This document shows positions 1 to 8,065 of a stretch of DNA of 64,000 nucleotides, in pieces. Position 1 is the stretch's first letter. Each line of letters begins with the position of its first letter. Location of the stretch: positions 160,987 to 224,986 of the forward strand of contig CAKSTL010000002.1 in the NCBI GenBank assembly GCA_934500875.1. Reading direction: 5' to 3'. Position numbers and translations under genes: made by a program. Source of the stretch: an uncultured Clostridia bacterium (lineage in GTDB: Bacteria > Bacillota > Clostridia > UMGS1810). The notes beneath the pieces were generated by a model. It worked only from the letters and a program-made list of their open reading frames with translations. It was not told the origin of the DNA and did no database searches.

Positions 1-232
1 CATACAATATAATTATATTGTTTTTTTACATAATTTTCAATAGTTTTTTACAAATTTTTTTGGTAATACTACAAAATACTGCAAAATTCGCCCGTGTTTT
101 GTGCAATATTTATATAATAGTTATTTATGTAAAATTTTATCTTATGATGACTATGGTGATTTTGACCAATAAAAGATGTTTTTTATGCAATATTTTGTCC
201 TAAAATTTTAAAAATTATAACGGCTTTATAAC

Positions 233-261
233 TTGACTTTTTTCGGCATATAATTTATAAT
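233..261 (+). promoter_or_regulatory. Promoter of the purine operon
   Basis: A TTGACT -35 box (233-238) and a perfect TATAAT -10 box (256-261) are separated by 17 bp. Transcription would start near 268, just ahead of the ZTP riboswitch. Bases 1-232 are AT-rich; the only ORF there (18-203) is a low-complexity hydrophobic run without a good ribosome site, so I see no gene in it. Confidence 0.85.
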
Positions 262-294
262 AGCATATGTAGGTAATATTTAAAAATATTACGA

Positions 295-391
295 GCAAAG
301 GGTTTTTGCGACTGACGGAACGTTATTTTTTATAGCGGTGGAATACCACAAGGGAGCAAAAGCTTATAAAGCCGACCGTCTGGGCAGTCCT
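295..391 (+). ncRNA. ZTP (pfl) riboswitch
   Basis: The RNA carries the conserved pfl/ZTP pieces in order: GCGACTGACGG near 308-318, GGTGGAATACCAC around 337-349, GGGAGC at 352-357 and CCGTCTGGGCA at 376-386. CTGACGG can pair with CCGTC, as in the known fold. This class senses ZTP/ZMP, which builds up when 10-formyl-tetrahydrofolate limits purine synthesis. The operon below includes both formyltransferases (PurN, AICAR transformylase) and fhs, so ligand and target fit. Confidence 0.92.
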
Positions 392-434
392 ATAAATATA
401 TAATGTGTTTACAGGGCTGTCCTTATACTTTTTT
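382..434 (+). terminator. Riboswitch-controlled intrinsic terminator
   Basis: GGGCAGTCCT (382-391) pairs with AGGGCTGTCC (413-422) over 10 bp with two G-U wobbles, followed by a T-rich run to 434. The 5' arm contains the last conserved riboswitch bases (CTGGGCA), so folding of the ligand-bound aptamer should compete with the terminator. The expected outcome is transcription of the pur operon when ZTP is bound. The ribosome site of purE lies directly after the T run. Confidence 0.85.
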
Positions 435-447
435 AGGAGGGTTCAAT

Positions 448-942
448 TTGAAAAAAATAGGCATTATTATGGGAAGCGACTCTGACCTTTGCGTTGTTGA
501 GGACGCAATAAATACGCTTAAAAAATTTGAGGTACCGTATTTTGTGCATATATATTCTGCGCACAGAACGCCGGAGGAGGCGGCAAGGTTTTCAAAAAAC
601 GCACGCAAAGAGGGTTTCGGCGCAATAATCTGCGCAGCCGGAAAGGCGGCTCACCTTGCAGGGGCAATTGCCGCAAACACAACCGTCCCGGTAATAGGAA
701 TACCTGTAAAATCCTCTGCAACGGGCGGTATGGACGCACTTTTATCCACGGTGCAGATGCCGGGCGGAATACCGGTTGCAACCGTTGCGATTGACGGTGC
801 AAAAAATGCGGCGCTTCTGGCAATTGAAATTCTTTCGGTTTCGGACGATACTCTTGCCGAAAAGCTTGATAAGGAAAGAATTTGCAGCAAAGAGGCAGTG
901 CTTGAAAAAAACAGGGCGATTGAAGAAAAATTTAACCGCTGA
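448..942 (+). CDS. purE: N5-carboxyaminoimidazole ribonucleotide mutase PurE
   Basis: PurE converts N5-CAIR to CAIR in de novo purine synthesis (cytosol). The product is 164 aa, normal for the family. GSDSDL near the N-terminus, SAHRTPEE, and a KAAHLAGAIAA loop match class I (bacterial) PurE; class II enzymes have SSSD, AHKT and AGRSN instead. The start is TTG at 448, seven bases after AGGAGG (435-440). The upstream in-frame ATG at 403 lies inside the terminator loop and cannot be the main start. Class I PurE needs PurK to supply N5-CAIR, but no purK is in this window. First gene of the ZTP-regulated operon. Confidence 0.93.
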   Translation: MKKIGIIMGSDSDLCVVEDAINTLKKFEVPYFVHIYSAHRTPEEAARFSKNARKEGFGAIICAAGKAAHLAGAIAANTTVPVIGIPVKSSATGGMDALLSTVQMPGGIPVATVAIDGAKNAALLAIEILSVSDDTLAEKLDKERICSKEAVLEKNRAIEEKFNR

Positions 943-1010
943 AGAAAAATTAATCATCAAAAAACGCATATCGTGCGCAAAAATAAATTTTTAAGGAGAT
1001 GTCGGTAAAA

Positions 1011-1721
1011 ATGGAAAAAACTGTTCAGCTTTATGAAGGAAAAGCAAAAAAGGTGTTTGCAACGGATGACGAAAATTTGTGCATTGTATCCTACAAGGAT
1101 GACGCAACGGCATTTAACGGTCTTAAAAAAGGCACCATTATGGGCAAGGGCGCAATAAACAACCGTGTTACAAACCACCTTATGAAGCTTCTTGAAAAAA
1201 ACGGTATTCCCACTCATTTTGTTGAGGAATTATCCGACAGAGAAACGGTTGTAAAAAAGGTTTCTATTGTTCCGCTTGAGGTTATTGTGCGAAACATTGC
1301 CGCAGGTTCGCTTGCAAAAAGGCTCGGACTTTCGGAAGGTGTAAAAATGAGCCGCACGGTTTTGGAATTTTGCTATAAGGACGACGCTCTCGGCGACCCT
1401 ATGGTTAACGATTATCACATTCTTGCAATGGGGTTTGCCACCGAGGACGAATTAAAGCTTATTTCGGACTATTCGCTTAAAATAAACAAAATTTTATCCG
1501 ACTATCTTAAAGAAGTTAACATAGAGCTTATTGACTTTAAACTCGAATTCGGAAAAACAAAGGACGGCACCATTGTTCTTGCGGACGAAATTTCGCCCGA
1601 TACTTGCAGATTCTGGGATTCAAAAACCGGCGAAAAGCTTGACAAGGACAGATTCCGCCGTGATATGGGCGGCGTTGAGGACGCATACAACGAAATTTTA
1701 AAACGTCTTTTGGGCGAATGA
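1011..1721 (+). CDS. purC: SAICAR synthetase PurC
   Basis: PurC joins CAIR to aspartate using ATP. The 236-aa product has the family opening LYEGKAKKVF, the IVRNIAAGSLAKRLG segment and DEISPDTCRFWD near the C-terminus, all with typical spacing and full length. Two in-frame ATGs exist: 999, only just after AAGGAG (993-998), and 1011, twelve bases after it. I take 1011 because it gives the usual N-terminus (MEKTVQLYEGK). It lies 68 bp after purE in the same operon. Confidence 0.93.
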   Translation: MEKTVQLYEGKAKKVFATDDENLCIVSYKDDATAFNGLKKGTIMGKGAINNRVTNHLMKLLEKNGIPTHFVEELSDRETVVKKVSIVPLEVIVRNIAAGSLAKRLGLSEGVKMSRTVLEFCYKDDALGDPMVNDYHILAMGFATEDELKLISDYSLKINKILSDYLKEVNIELIDFKLEFGKTKDGTIVLADEISPDTCRFWDSKTGEKLDKDRFRRDMGGVEDAYNEILKRLLGE

Positions 1722-1760
1722 TTTTTAAAACAAAAAAGGGATTTTTAACGGGAGATTAAT

Positions 1761-3197
1761 ATGAATAAAATTCACGAGGAATGCGGAGTTTTCGGAGTAT
1801 TTGCAAAAGAAAAAACAAACGTCGCCGCAACTGTTTATTACGGACTTTACGCTTTGCAGCACAGGGGTCAGGAAAGCTGCGGAATTGTTGTAAACGACGA
1901 CGGAGTTATAAACTACTATAAGGACACGGGACTTGTAAACGACGTTTTTACACCTGATATCATCGATAATCTCGGCGAAGGAAATATGGCTGTCGGACAC
2001 GTCCGCTACGGCACAACCGGAACTGACGGACGCCTTAACTGCCAGCCGATTGTTGTAAACCATATAAAAGGAAGAATGGCTCTTGCGCACAACGGAAATC
2101 TTGTAAACTCGGCGGAGCTGAGAGAAAAGCTTGAGCTTGAGGGGTCTATTTTTCATTCCACAAGCGATACCGAGGTTATTTCGTACATTATTACAAAAGA
2201 GCGCATTAATTCGCCCTCCATTGAAGAGGCGTTAAACCGTGCCATGCACAAAATAAAGGGTGCGTATTCGCTGGTTGTTATGTCGCCGTCAAAGCTTATT
2301 GCCGCACGTGACGAAAACGGCTTTAGACCGCTTTGTTACGGCGTTACCGAGGACGGAACATATGTTGTTGCGTCCGAGAGCTGTGCGCTTGACAGCGTGG
2401 GCGCAACTCTTGTGCGTGATATAGAGCCGGGTGAAATTGTGGTGTTTGACAAGGACGGCATACGTTCAATTACCGACCACTGCGGCAAGGTTAAGCCTAC
2501 AATGTGCATTTTTGAATACATTTACTTTGCACGTCCCGATTCTGTTATTGAAGGAAAATCGGTGCATATGGCAAGAATCAAGGCGGGCGCCTGCCTTGCA
2601 ATGGAGCATCCTGTTGAGGCGGATGTTGTAATAGGCGTTCCCGATTCGGGTCTTGACGCTGCAATAGGATATTCAAGGCAATCGGGCATACCTTACGGAA
2701 TAGGATTTATAAAAAACAAATATATCGGAAGAACATTTATATCTCCAGGGCAGAAATCGAGAGAGGACAAGGTAAGAATTAAGCTTAACGTTATTTCCGA
2801 TACAATAAAAGGAAAAAGGGTTGTGCTTATAGACGATTCGATTGTAAGAGGCACAACAAGCGCACGCATTGTAAAGCTTTTGCGTGACGCAGGGGCAAGC
2901 GAGGTGCATATGCGTGTTTCGGCGCCTCCGTTTTTAAACCCGTGCTACTACGGAACGGATATAGATTCGAGAGATTCACTTATTGCGTGCCATCATACGG
3001 TTGATGAAATTGCGGATATTATAGGTGTTGACTCGCTCGGATATCTTGACGTAAACCACCTTGATATGCTTGTGGGCGGTCATAACGAAAGCTTTTGTTC
3101 GGCTTGCTTTGACGGCGCTTATCCGACAAACGTTCCTGCCGAAACGGCTAAAAACAGGTTTGAAAATAAAATTAACGAAAAGAGGGATTGTGATTGA
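1761..3197 (+). CDS. purF: Amidophosphoribosyltransferase PurF
   Basis: PurF makes phosphoribosylamine from PRPP and glutamine, the committed step of the pathway. The protein is 478 aa. It begins with a seven-residue propeptide before Cys8 (EECGVFGVF), the Ntn-hydrolase nucleophile freed by self-cleavage. ALQHRGQES and GHVRYGTTG belong to the glutaminase domain, and VVLIDDSIVRGTT (about residue 355) is the PRPP loop. CSACFDGAYP near the C-terminus supplies Fe-S cluster cysteines as in the Bacillus-type enzyme. ATG start with GGGAG upstream. Its stop overlaps the purM start. Confidence 0.95.
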   Translation: MNKIHEECGVFGVFAKEKTNVAATVYYGLYALQHRGQESCGIVVNDDGVINYYKDTGLVNDVFTPDIIDNLGEGNMAVGHVRYGTTGTDGRLNCQPIVVNHIKGRMALAHNGNLVNSAELREKLELEGSIFHSTSDTEVISYIITKERINSPSIEEALNRAMHKIKGAYSLVVMSPSKLIAARDENGFRPLCYGVTEDGTYVVASESCALDSVGATLVRDIEPGEIVVFDKDGIRSITDHCGKVKPTMCIFEYIYFARPDSVIEGKSVHMARIKAGACLAMEHPVEADVVIGVPDSGLDAAIGYSRQSGIPYGIGFIKNKYIGRTFISPGQKSREDKVRIKLNVISDTIKGKRVVLIDDSIVRGTTSARIVKLLRDAGASEVHMRVSAPPFLNPCYYGTDIDSRDSLIACHHTVDEIADIIGVDSLGYLDVNHLDMLVGGHNESFCSACFDGAYPTNVPAETAKNRFENKINEKRDCD

Positions 3198-4231
3198 AAA
3201 GCTTCAGCGAAAGTTACAAAGCGGCAGGGGTTGACATTACTGCGGGATACGAGGCGGTTAAGCTTATGAAGGAGCATATCGCAAGAACGAAAACAAAGGG
3301 CGTTATGTCGCCGATAGGCGGTTTTGGCGGTCTTTTCGCTCCCGATTTGAGCGGTATTAAAAATCCTGTTCTTGTAAGCGGTACCGACGGTGTGGGAACA
3401 AAGCTTAAAATGGCTTTTTTGATGGACAGGCACGATACCGTCGGCATTGACTGCGTTGCAATGTGCGTAAACGATATAATATGCTGCGGCGCAAAACCGC
3501 TTTTCTTTCTTGACTATATTGCGGTTGGAAAAAACGTTCCCGAAAAGGTTGCCGCAATCGTTTCGGGTGTTGCCGAGGGCTGCGTTAGGGCAGGCTGCGC
3601 TCTTATAGGCGGCGAAACGGCGGAAATGCCGGGGTTTTATCCCGAGGACGAATACGATTTGGCGGGATTTTCGGTCGGCGTTGCTGACAGGGATAAAATT
3701 ATCGACAATACCGCTGTTAAAGAGGGCGATATTATAATCGGATTAAAATCGTCGGGCGTTCATTCAAACGGTTTTTCGCTTGTAAGAAAAATATTTGACG
3801 TTGAAAATAAAGATATAAAATCCGCATGCGGCGCTCTGGACGGAAAATCAATAGGCGAAACGCTTCTTGAGCCTACAAAAATTTATGTAAAAAGTATGTG
3901 TGCGCTTTTTGAAAAGGTTTCGGTAAAGGCGGTTTCACACATAACGGGCGGCGGATTTTACGAAAACATTCCAAGAAGTATTCCCGAAGGATTTTGTGCA
4001 AAAATCGAAAGAAATGCGCTTTGTATTCTGCCGATTTTTACCCTTTTGCAAAAAGAAGGAAACATACCTGATAGGGATATGTTCAACACCTTCAATATGG
4101 GCATAGGAATGAGCGCTGTCGTTGACAAAAACGACGCTGACAGAGCGCTTGAAATTTTAAAATCAAACGGCGAGGACGCTTATATTATCGGCGAAATTGA
4201 AAAGTCGGACGAAAGCGTGAAAATATGTTAA
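3194..4231 (+). CDS. purM: Phosphoribosylformylglycinamidine cyclo-ligase PurM
   Basis: PurM closes FGAM to AIR with ATP. The 345-aa product is full length. It shows the GGFGGLF and SGTDGVGTKLK loops of the N-terminal half and the HITGGGFYENIPR motif in the C-terminal half. Translation starts at TTG 3194, which overlaps the purF stop (TTGA); AGAGGG lies seven bases upstream. This tight junction suggests translational coupling. Its 3' end overlaps purN by 7 bp. Confidence 0.95.
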   Translation: MKSFSESYKAAGVDITAGYEAVKLMKEHIARTKTKGVMSPIGGFGGLFAPDLSGIKNPVLVSGTDGVGTKLKMAFLMDRHDTVGIDCVAMCVNDIICCGAKPLFFLDYIAVGKNVPEKVAAIVSGVAEGCVRAGCALIGGETAEMPGFYPEDEYDLAGFSVGVADRDKIIDNTAVKEGDIIIGLKSSGVHSNGFSLVRKIFDVENKDIKSACGALDGKSIGETLLEPTKIYVKSMCALFEKVSVKAVSHITGGGFYENIPRSIPEGFCAKIERNALCILPIFTLLQKEGNIPDRDMFNTFNMGIGMSAVVDKNDADRALEILKSNGEDAYIIGEIEKSDESVKIC

Positions 4232-4839
4232 AAAATATTGCCGTTCTTGTTTCGGGCGGAGGCACAAACCTTCAGGCGCTGATTGACGCAGAAAAAAGCC
4301 GCGTTATAAAATCGGGAAAAATACGTGCGGTAATTTCAAGCAACCAAGAGGCTTATGCGTTAAAAAGGGCGGAAAATGCAAAAATCAAAACCTTTTGTGT
4401 TTCTAAAAAAGAACTCGGCTCGCAGCAGAAATTTGAAGAGGAAATAATAAAAATTCTTGAAGAAGAAAAAATCGACCTTATTGTTCTTGCGGGATTTATG
4501 TGCATACTTTCGCAAAATTTTACATCACGCTACAAAAGAAGAATTATAAACGTGCATCCCTCGCTTATTCCGTCGTTTTGCGGCAAAGGCTTTTACGGGC
4601 TTAAGGTTCACGAGGCGGCGCTTGAATACGGCGTTAAGGTGAGCGGCGCAACGGTGCATTTTGTAAATGAAATTCCCGACGGAGGAGAAATTATTTTGCA
4701 AAAGGCTGTTAAGGTTAACAAAAACGACACCCCCGAAAAATTGCAAAAACGCATTATGCAGGAGGCTGAGTGGAAAATTCTTCCCAGAGCGTGCGAAATT
4801 GTTTTAAGAGAGCAGTTAAAAAACGAAAAGGATAAATGA
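4225..4839 (+). CDS. purN: Phosphoribosylglycinamide formyltransferase PurN
   Basis: PurN transfers a formyl group from 10-formyl-THF to GAR. The 204-aa protein has the N-terminal phosphate loop SGGGTNLQALID, the catalytic INVHPSLIPSF segment, and KVSGATVHFVNEIPDGGEI with the expected catalytic Asp. It depends on 10-formyl-THF, so its place in a ZTP-regulated operon together with fhs is logical. The start overlaps purM and its stop overlaps the next gene. Confidence 0.94.
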   Translation: MLKNIAVLVSGGGTNLQALIDAEKSRVIKSGKIRAVISSNQEAYALKRAENAKIKTFCVSKKELGSQQKFEEEIIKILEEEKIDLIVLAGFMCILSQNFTSRYKRRIINVHPSLIPSFCGKGFYGLKVHEAALEYGVKVSGATVHFVNEIPDGGEIILQKAVKVNKNDTPEKLQKRIMQEAEWKILPRACEIVLREQLKNEKDK

Positions 4840-4841
4840 GT

Positions 4842-5561
4842 ATGAATATTTATAAAATCAGCAGTATAAAAGAGCTTATAAACGGTAATCCGTATGTCGG
4901 CAGAGGAATTGCTGCCGGCAAAACAAAGAACGGCAAAAAGGCGGCTGTTGCATATTTTATAATGGGCAGAAGCGAAAACAGCCGCAACAGGATTTTTTAC
5001 ACCGAGGGCGATACGCTTAAAACACGTGCTTTTGACGAATCAAAGCTTGTTGACCCTTCGCTTATAATTTATTCTCCAATGCGGACGCAAAAAAACAGGC
5101 TTATTGTTTCAAACGGCGACCAGACCGACACGATTTTTGACTGTCTGTGGTGCGGAAAAACCTTTGAAGAGGCGCTTGAAAGCCGTGAATTTGAGCCTGA
5201 CGCACCCAATTTTACACCGAGGATAAGCGCTGTTTTAAATTTTTCGGACAATGATTTTACTTATAAGATGAGTATTCTTAAAAGCGCCGATGAAAATGGA
5301 AGCGCCTGCAACAGATTTACATATTCCTATTCGCCCCTGTGCGGTCTGGGGCATTTTATTCATACCTACATCACGGACGGAAACCCCATTCCCACATTTT
5401 GCGGCGAGCCTGAAAGAATTGAAATTCCCGACGACATAGATGAATTTACAAACGAAATCTGGGAAAATCTTGATAAGGAAAACAAAATTTCGCTTTATGT
5501 CCGCTACATTGACCTTGAAACCTTATCGGCGCAAAACCGTCTTATAAACAAAAACAAATAG
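4842..5561 (+). CDS. IMP cyclohydrolase, PurO-like
   Basis: A 239-aa protein that I assign to the IMP_cyclohyd (PurO-like) family from its N-terminal NGNPYVGRGIAAGKTKNGK and YFIMGRSENSRNR segments. It would close FAICAR to IMP, the last step of the pathway. Its position supports this: directly upstream of a stand-alone AICAR transformylase, where a bifunctional PurH would normally sit. ATGs at 4836 (overlapping the purN stop) and 4842 are both possible; 4842 has the better distance from AAAAGGA. The archaeal enzyme is purO and a bacterial form has been called purJ, so I leave the symbol blank. Confidence 0.82.
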   Translation: MNIYKISSIKELINGNPYVGRGIAAGKTKNGKKAAVAYFIMGRSENSRNRIFYTEGDTLKTRAFDESKLVDPSLIIYSPMRTQKNRLIVSNGDQTDTIFDCLWCGKTFEEALESREFEPDAPNFTPRISAVLNFSDNDFTYKMSILKSADENGSACNRFTYSYSPLCGLGHFIHTYITDGNPIPTFCGEPERIEIPDDIDEFTNEIWENLDKENKISLYVRYIDLETLSAQNRLINKNK

Positions 5562-5579
5562 GAGGATATGCTTTTAAAT

Positions 5580-6764
5580 ATGAAAGAATTTGAATTAAAA
5601 TACGGCTGCAATCCCAATCAGAAGCCGGCAAAGGTTTATATGGAAAACAAAAATGACCTTCCGTTTGAGATTTTGAGCGGAAGGCCCGGATACATAAATT
5701 TTCTTGACGCTTTCAACAGCTGGCAGCTGGTGAGCGAAGTAAAAGCGGCGCTTTCAAAAGACTGTGCAGCGTCTTTTAAACACGTTAGCCCCACAAGTGC
5801 GGCTTTGGGAAACGTTTTGAGCGAAAAGCTTAAAAAAGCGTGCTTTGTTGACGATATAGAGGGTCTTGACAATTCAAAAATCGCCTGCGCATACGCACGT
5901 GCGAGGGGGACTGACAGAATGAGTTCCTTCGGCGATTGGATTGCGCTTTCTTCGCCCTGCGACGAGGTGTGCGCACGTCTTATAAAAAGAGAGGTGTCGG
6001 ACGGAATTATTGCGCCGGGCTATACAAAGGAAGCTTTGGAAATTTTAAAGACAAAACGGGGCGGAAACTACAATATTATTAAAATCGACGAAAATTACGT
6101 TCCCGAAACAATCGAGAAAAAACAGGTTTTCGGCGTGACGTTTGAGCAGGGACGAAACAATTTTAAAATTGATTTTGACCTTTTGAAAAACGTTGTCACC
6201 GAAAATAAGGATATTCCCGATTTTGCGAAAGAAGATTTGATTATTGCGCTTATAACGTTAAAATATACTCAGTCAAACTCTGTGTGCTATGCAAAGGACG
6301 GTCAGGCAATCGGCGTGGGCGCAGGTCAGCAGTCGAGAATACACTGCACACGTCTTGCCGGAAACAAGGCGGATATCTGGCATTTAAGGCAGCACGACAA
6401 GGTTTTGAATTTGCCGTTTCTGCAAAACGTTAAGCGTCCTGACAGGGACAATGCGATTGACATTTACATTTCGTCCGACTATGAGGATATTTTAAAAGAC
6501 GGTGTATGGCAGACGCTTTTTTCGCAAAAGCCCGAGCCTTTCACAAGCGAGGAAAAGAAGGATTATCTTTCAAAAATCGACGGCGTAAGTCTTGGAAGCG
6601 ACGCATTTTTCCCGTTCGGCGACAATATTGAGCGTGCTTTTAAGAGCGGTGTAAAATACGTTGCTCAGCCGGGTGGCTCGATACGTGACGACAACGTTAT
6701 CGGCACGTGCAACAAATACGGTATGGCAATGGCGTTTACCGGTATGAGATTGTTCCACCATTAA
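5580..6764 (+). CDS. Stand-alone AICAR transformylase (PurH C-terminal domain type)
   Basis: The 394-aa protein corresponds to the formyltransferase half of PurH and lacks the N-terminal MGS-like cyclohydrolase domain. It opens with ELKYGCNPNQKPAKVY and carries FKHVSPTSAALG (Lys-His catalytic pair), YTQSNSVCYAKDGQ and GAGQQSRIHCTRLAG, all hallmark AICAR transformylase segments. It formylates AICAR with 10-formyl-THF. ATG 5580 gives the usual N-terminus; ATG 5568 is only two bases from AGGAGG (5560-5565). With the preceding PurO-like gene it reconstitutes PurH activity. Confidence 0.9.
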   Translation: MKEFELKYGCNPNQKPAKVYMENKNDLPFEILSGRPGYINFLDAFNSWQLVSEVKAALSKDCAASFKHVSPTSAALGNVLSEKLKKACFVDDIEGLDNSKIACAYARARGTDRMSSFGDWIALSSPCDEVCARLIKREVSDGIIAPGYTKEALEILKTKRGGNYNIIKIDENYVPETIEKKQVFGVTFEQGRNNFKIDFDLLKNVVTENKDIPDFAKEDLIIALITLKYTQSNSVCYAKDGQAIGVGAGQQSRIHCTRLAGNKADIWHLRQHDKVLNLPFLQNVKRPDRDNAIDIYISSDYEDILKDGVWQTLFSQKPEPFTSEEKKDYLSKIDGVSLGSDAFFPFGDNIERAFKSGVKYVAQPGGSIRDDNVIGTCNKYGMAMAFTGMRLFHH

Positions 6765-6786
6765 TATTTAAAAAGGAGAAATTCTT

Positions 6787-8061
6787 ATGAAGGTTATGGT
6801 TGTTGGCGGCGGCGGACGTGAGCACGCTATTATAAAAAGTCTTAAAAAAAGCGAAAAAATTGACAAAATTTATGCCCTTCCGGGAAACGGCGGAATTGCG
6901 CTTGACGCAGAATGTGTTGATATTGCGGCAACCGACATTGACGGCGCTGTTGATTTTGCAGTTAAAAACGGCATTGAATTTGCGGTTGTTGCGCCCGACG
7001 ACCCGCTTGTTGCAGGAATGGTTGACGCTCTTTCACAAAAGGGCATAAAGTGTTTCGGCCCTAAAAAGGATGCGGCGATAATTGAAGGCAGCAAGGTTTT
7101 TGCAAAAAATCTTATGAAAAAATACAACATTCCCACTGCCGCATACGAGGTTTTTACCGATGCAAAAAAAGCGGTTGAATATCTTGAAAACGCAAGCTAT
7201 CCCACGGTTATCAAGGCAGACGGTCTTGCGCTCGGAAAAGGGGTTATAATAGCAAAGGATTTTTGTGAGGCGAAGGCGGCTGTTAAATCCATTATGGAGG
7301 ATAAGGTTTTCGGAAAAAGCGGAAACGAAATTGTAATAGAAGAATTTTTGGAGGGGCCCGAGGTTTCGGTGCTTGCGTTTACCGACGGAAACACAATTGT
7401 GCCTATGGTATCGTCAATGGATCACAAGAGAGCAAAGGACAATGATGAGGGATTAAACACCGGCGGTATGGGCACAATTGCGCCCAATCCTTATTATACA
7501 AGCGATGTGGCAAAAAAGTGCAGCGACACAATTTTTATTCCCACAATCGAGGCTATGAAAAAAGAGGGCAGAGAATTTTCGGGCTGTCTTTATTTCGGTC
7601 TTATGCTTACAAAAAAGGGACCGTATGTTATAGAATACAACTGCCGTTTCGGCGACCCCGAAACACAGGTTGTTCTTCCTTTGCTTGGAAGCGACCTTTT
7701 TGAAATTATGCTTAAAATAAGCGAAAAAAAGCTTTCGGCAAACGACGTTGAATTTCTTGACAAAAGTGCGGCGTGCGTTGTAATGGCGTCGGACGGATAT
7801 CCCGTTTCGTATGAAAAGGGGTTTGAAATAAGCCTTCCCGAAACGCTTGACGGCGAAGAAATTTACATTGCCGGCGCAAAGAAGACGGGCGGCAAAATTG
7901 TGACGGACGGCGGAAGGGTGCTGGGTGCGGTCAAGGTTGCGGACACTCTTAAAGAAGCTGTTGACGGCGCATATAATCTTGCCGGAAGAATTCATTTTGA
8001 CAATTCGTATATGAGAAGTGATATAGGCAAAAAAGCGCTTTTAAAGAACGCAGAGGGGTGA
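6787..8061 (+). CDS. purD: Phosphoribosylamine-glycine ligase PurD
   Basis: PurD ligates phosphoribosylamine and glycine with ATP (GAR synthetase). The 424-aa sequence opens with the VVGGGGREHAI nucleotide loop. It has the ATP-grasp core YPTVIKADGLALGKGV and the NTGGMGT and EYNCRFGDPETQ motifs in standard order and spacing. ATG 6787 follows AAGGAG at a normal distance. It lies 22 bp after the transformylase and 4 bp before purL. Confidence 0.96.
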   Translation: MKVMVVGGGGREHAIIKSLKKSEKIDKIYALPGNGGIALDAECVDIAATDIDGAVDFAVKNGIEFAVVAPDDPLVAGMVDALSQKGIKCFGPKKDAAIIEGSKVFAKNLMKKYNIPTAAYEVFTDAKKAVEYLENASYPTVIKADGLALGKGVIIAKDFCEAKAAVKSIMEDKVFGKSGNEIVIEEFLEGPEVSVLAFTDGNTIVPMVSSMDHKRAKDNDEGLNTGGMGTIAPNPYYTSDVAKKCSDTIFIPTIEAMKKEGREFSGCLYFGLMLTKKGPYVIEYNCRFGDPETQVVLPLLGSDLFEIMLKISEKKLSANDVEFLDKSAACVVMASDGYPVSYEKGFEISLPETLDGEEIYIAGAKKTGGKIVTDGGRVLGAVKVADTLKEAVDGAYNLAGRIHFDNSYMRSDIGKKALLKNAEG

Positions 8062-8065
8062 TAAT

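Noticed and set aside
18..203. 61-aa ORF upstream of the ZTP riboswitch
   Set aside because: Low-complexity AT-driven translation (Phe, Ile, Leu runs) with no ribosome site and no family features; the region is ordinary intergenic DNA.
403..447. N-terminal extension of PurE from ATG 403
   Set aside because: The ATG is in the terminator loop, has no ribosome site, and adds residues that the family lacks; TTG 448 has AGGAGG at 7 bases.
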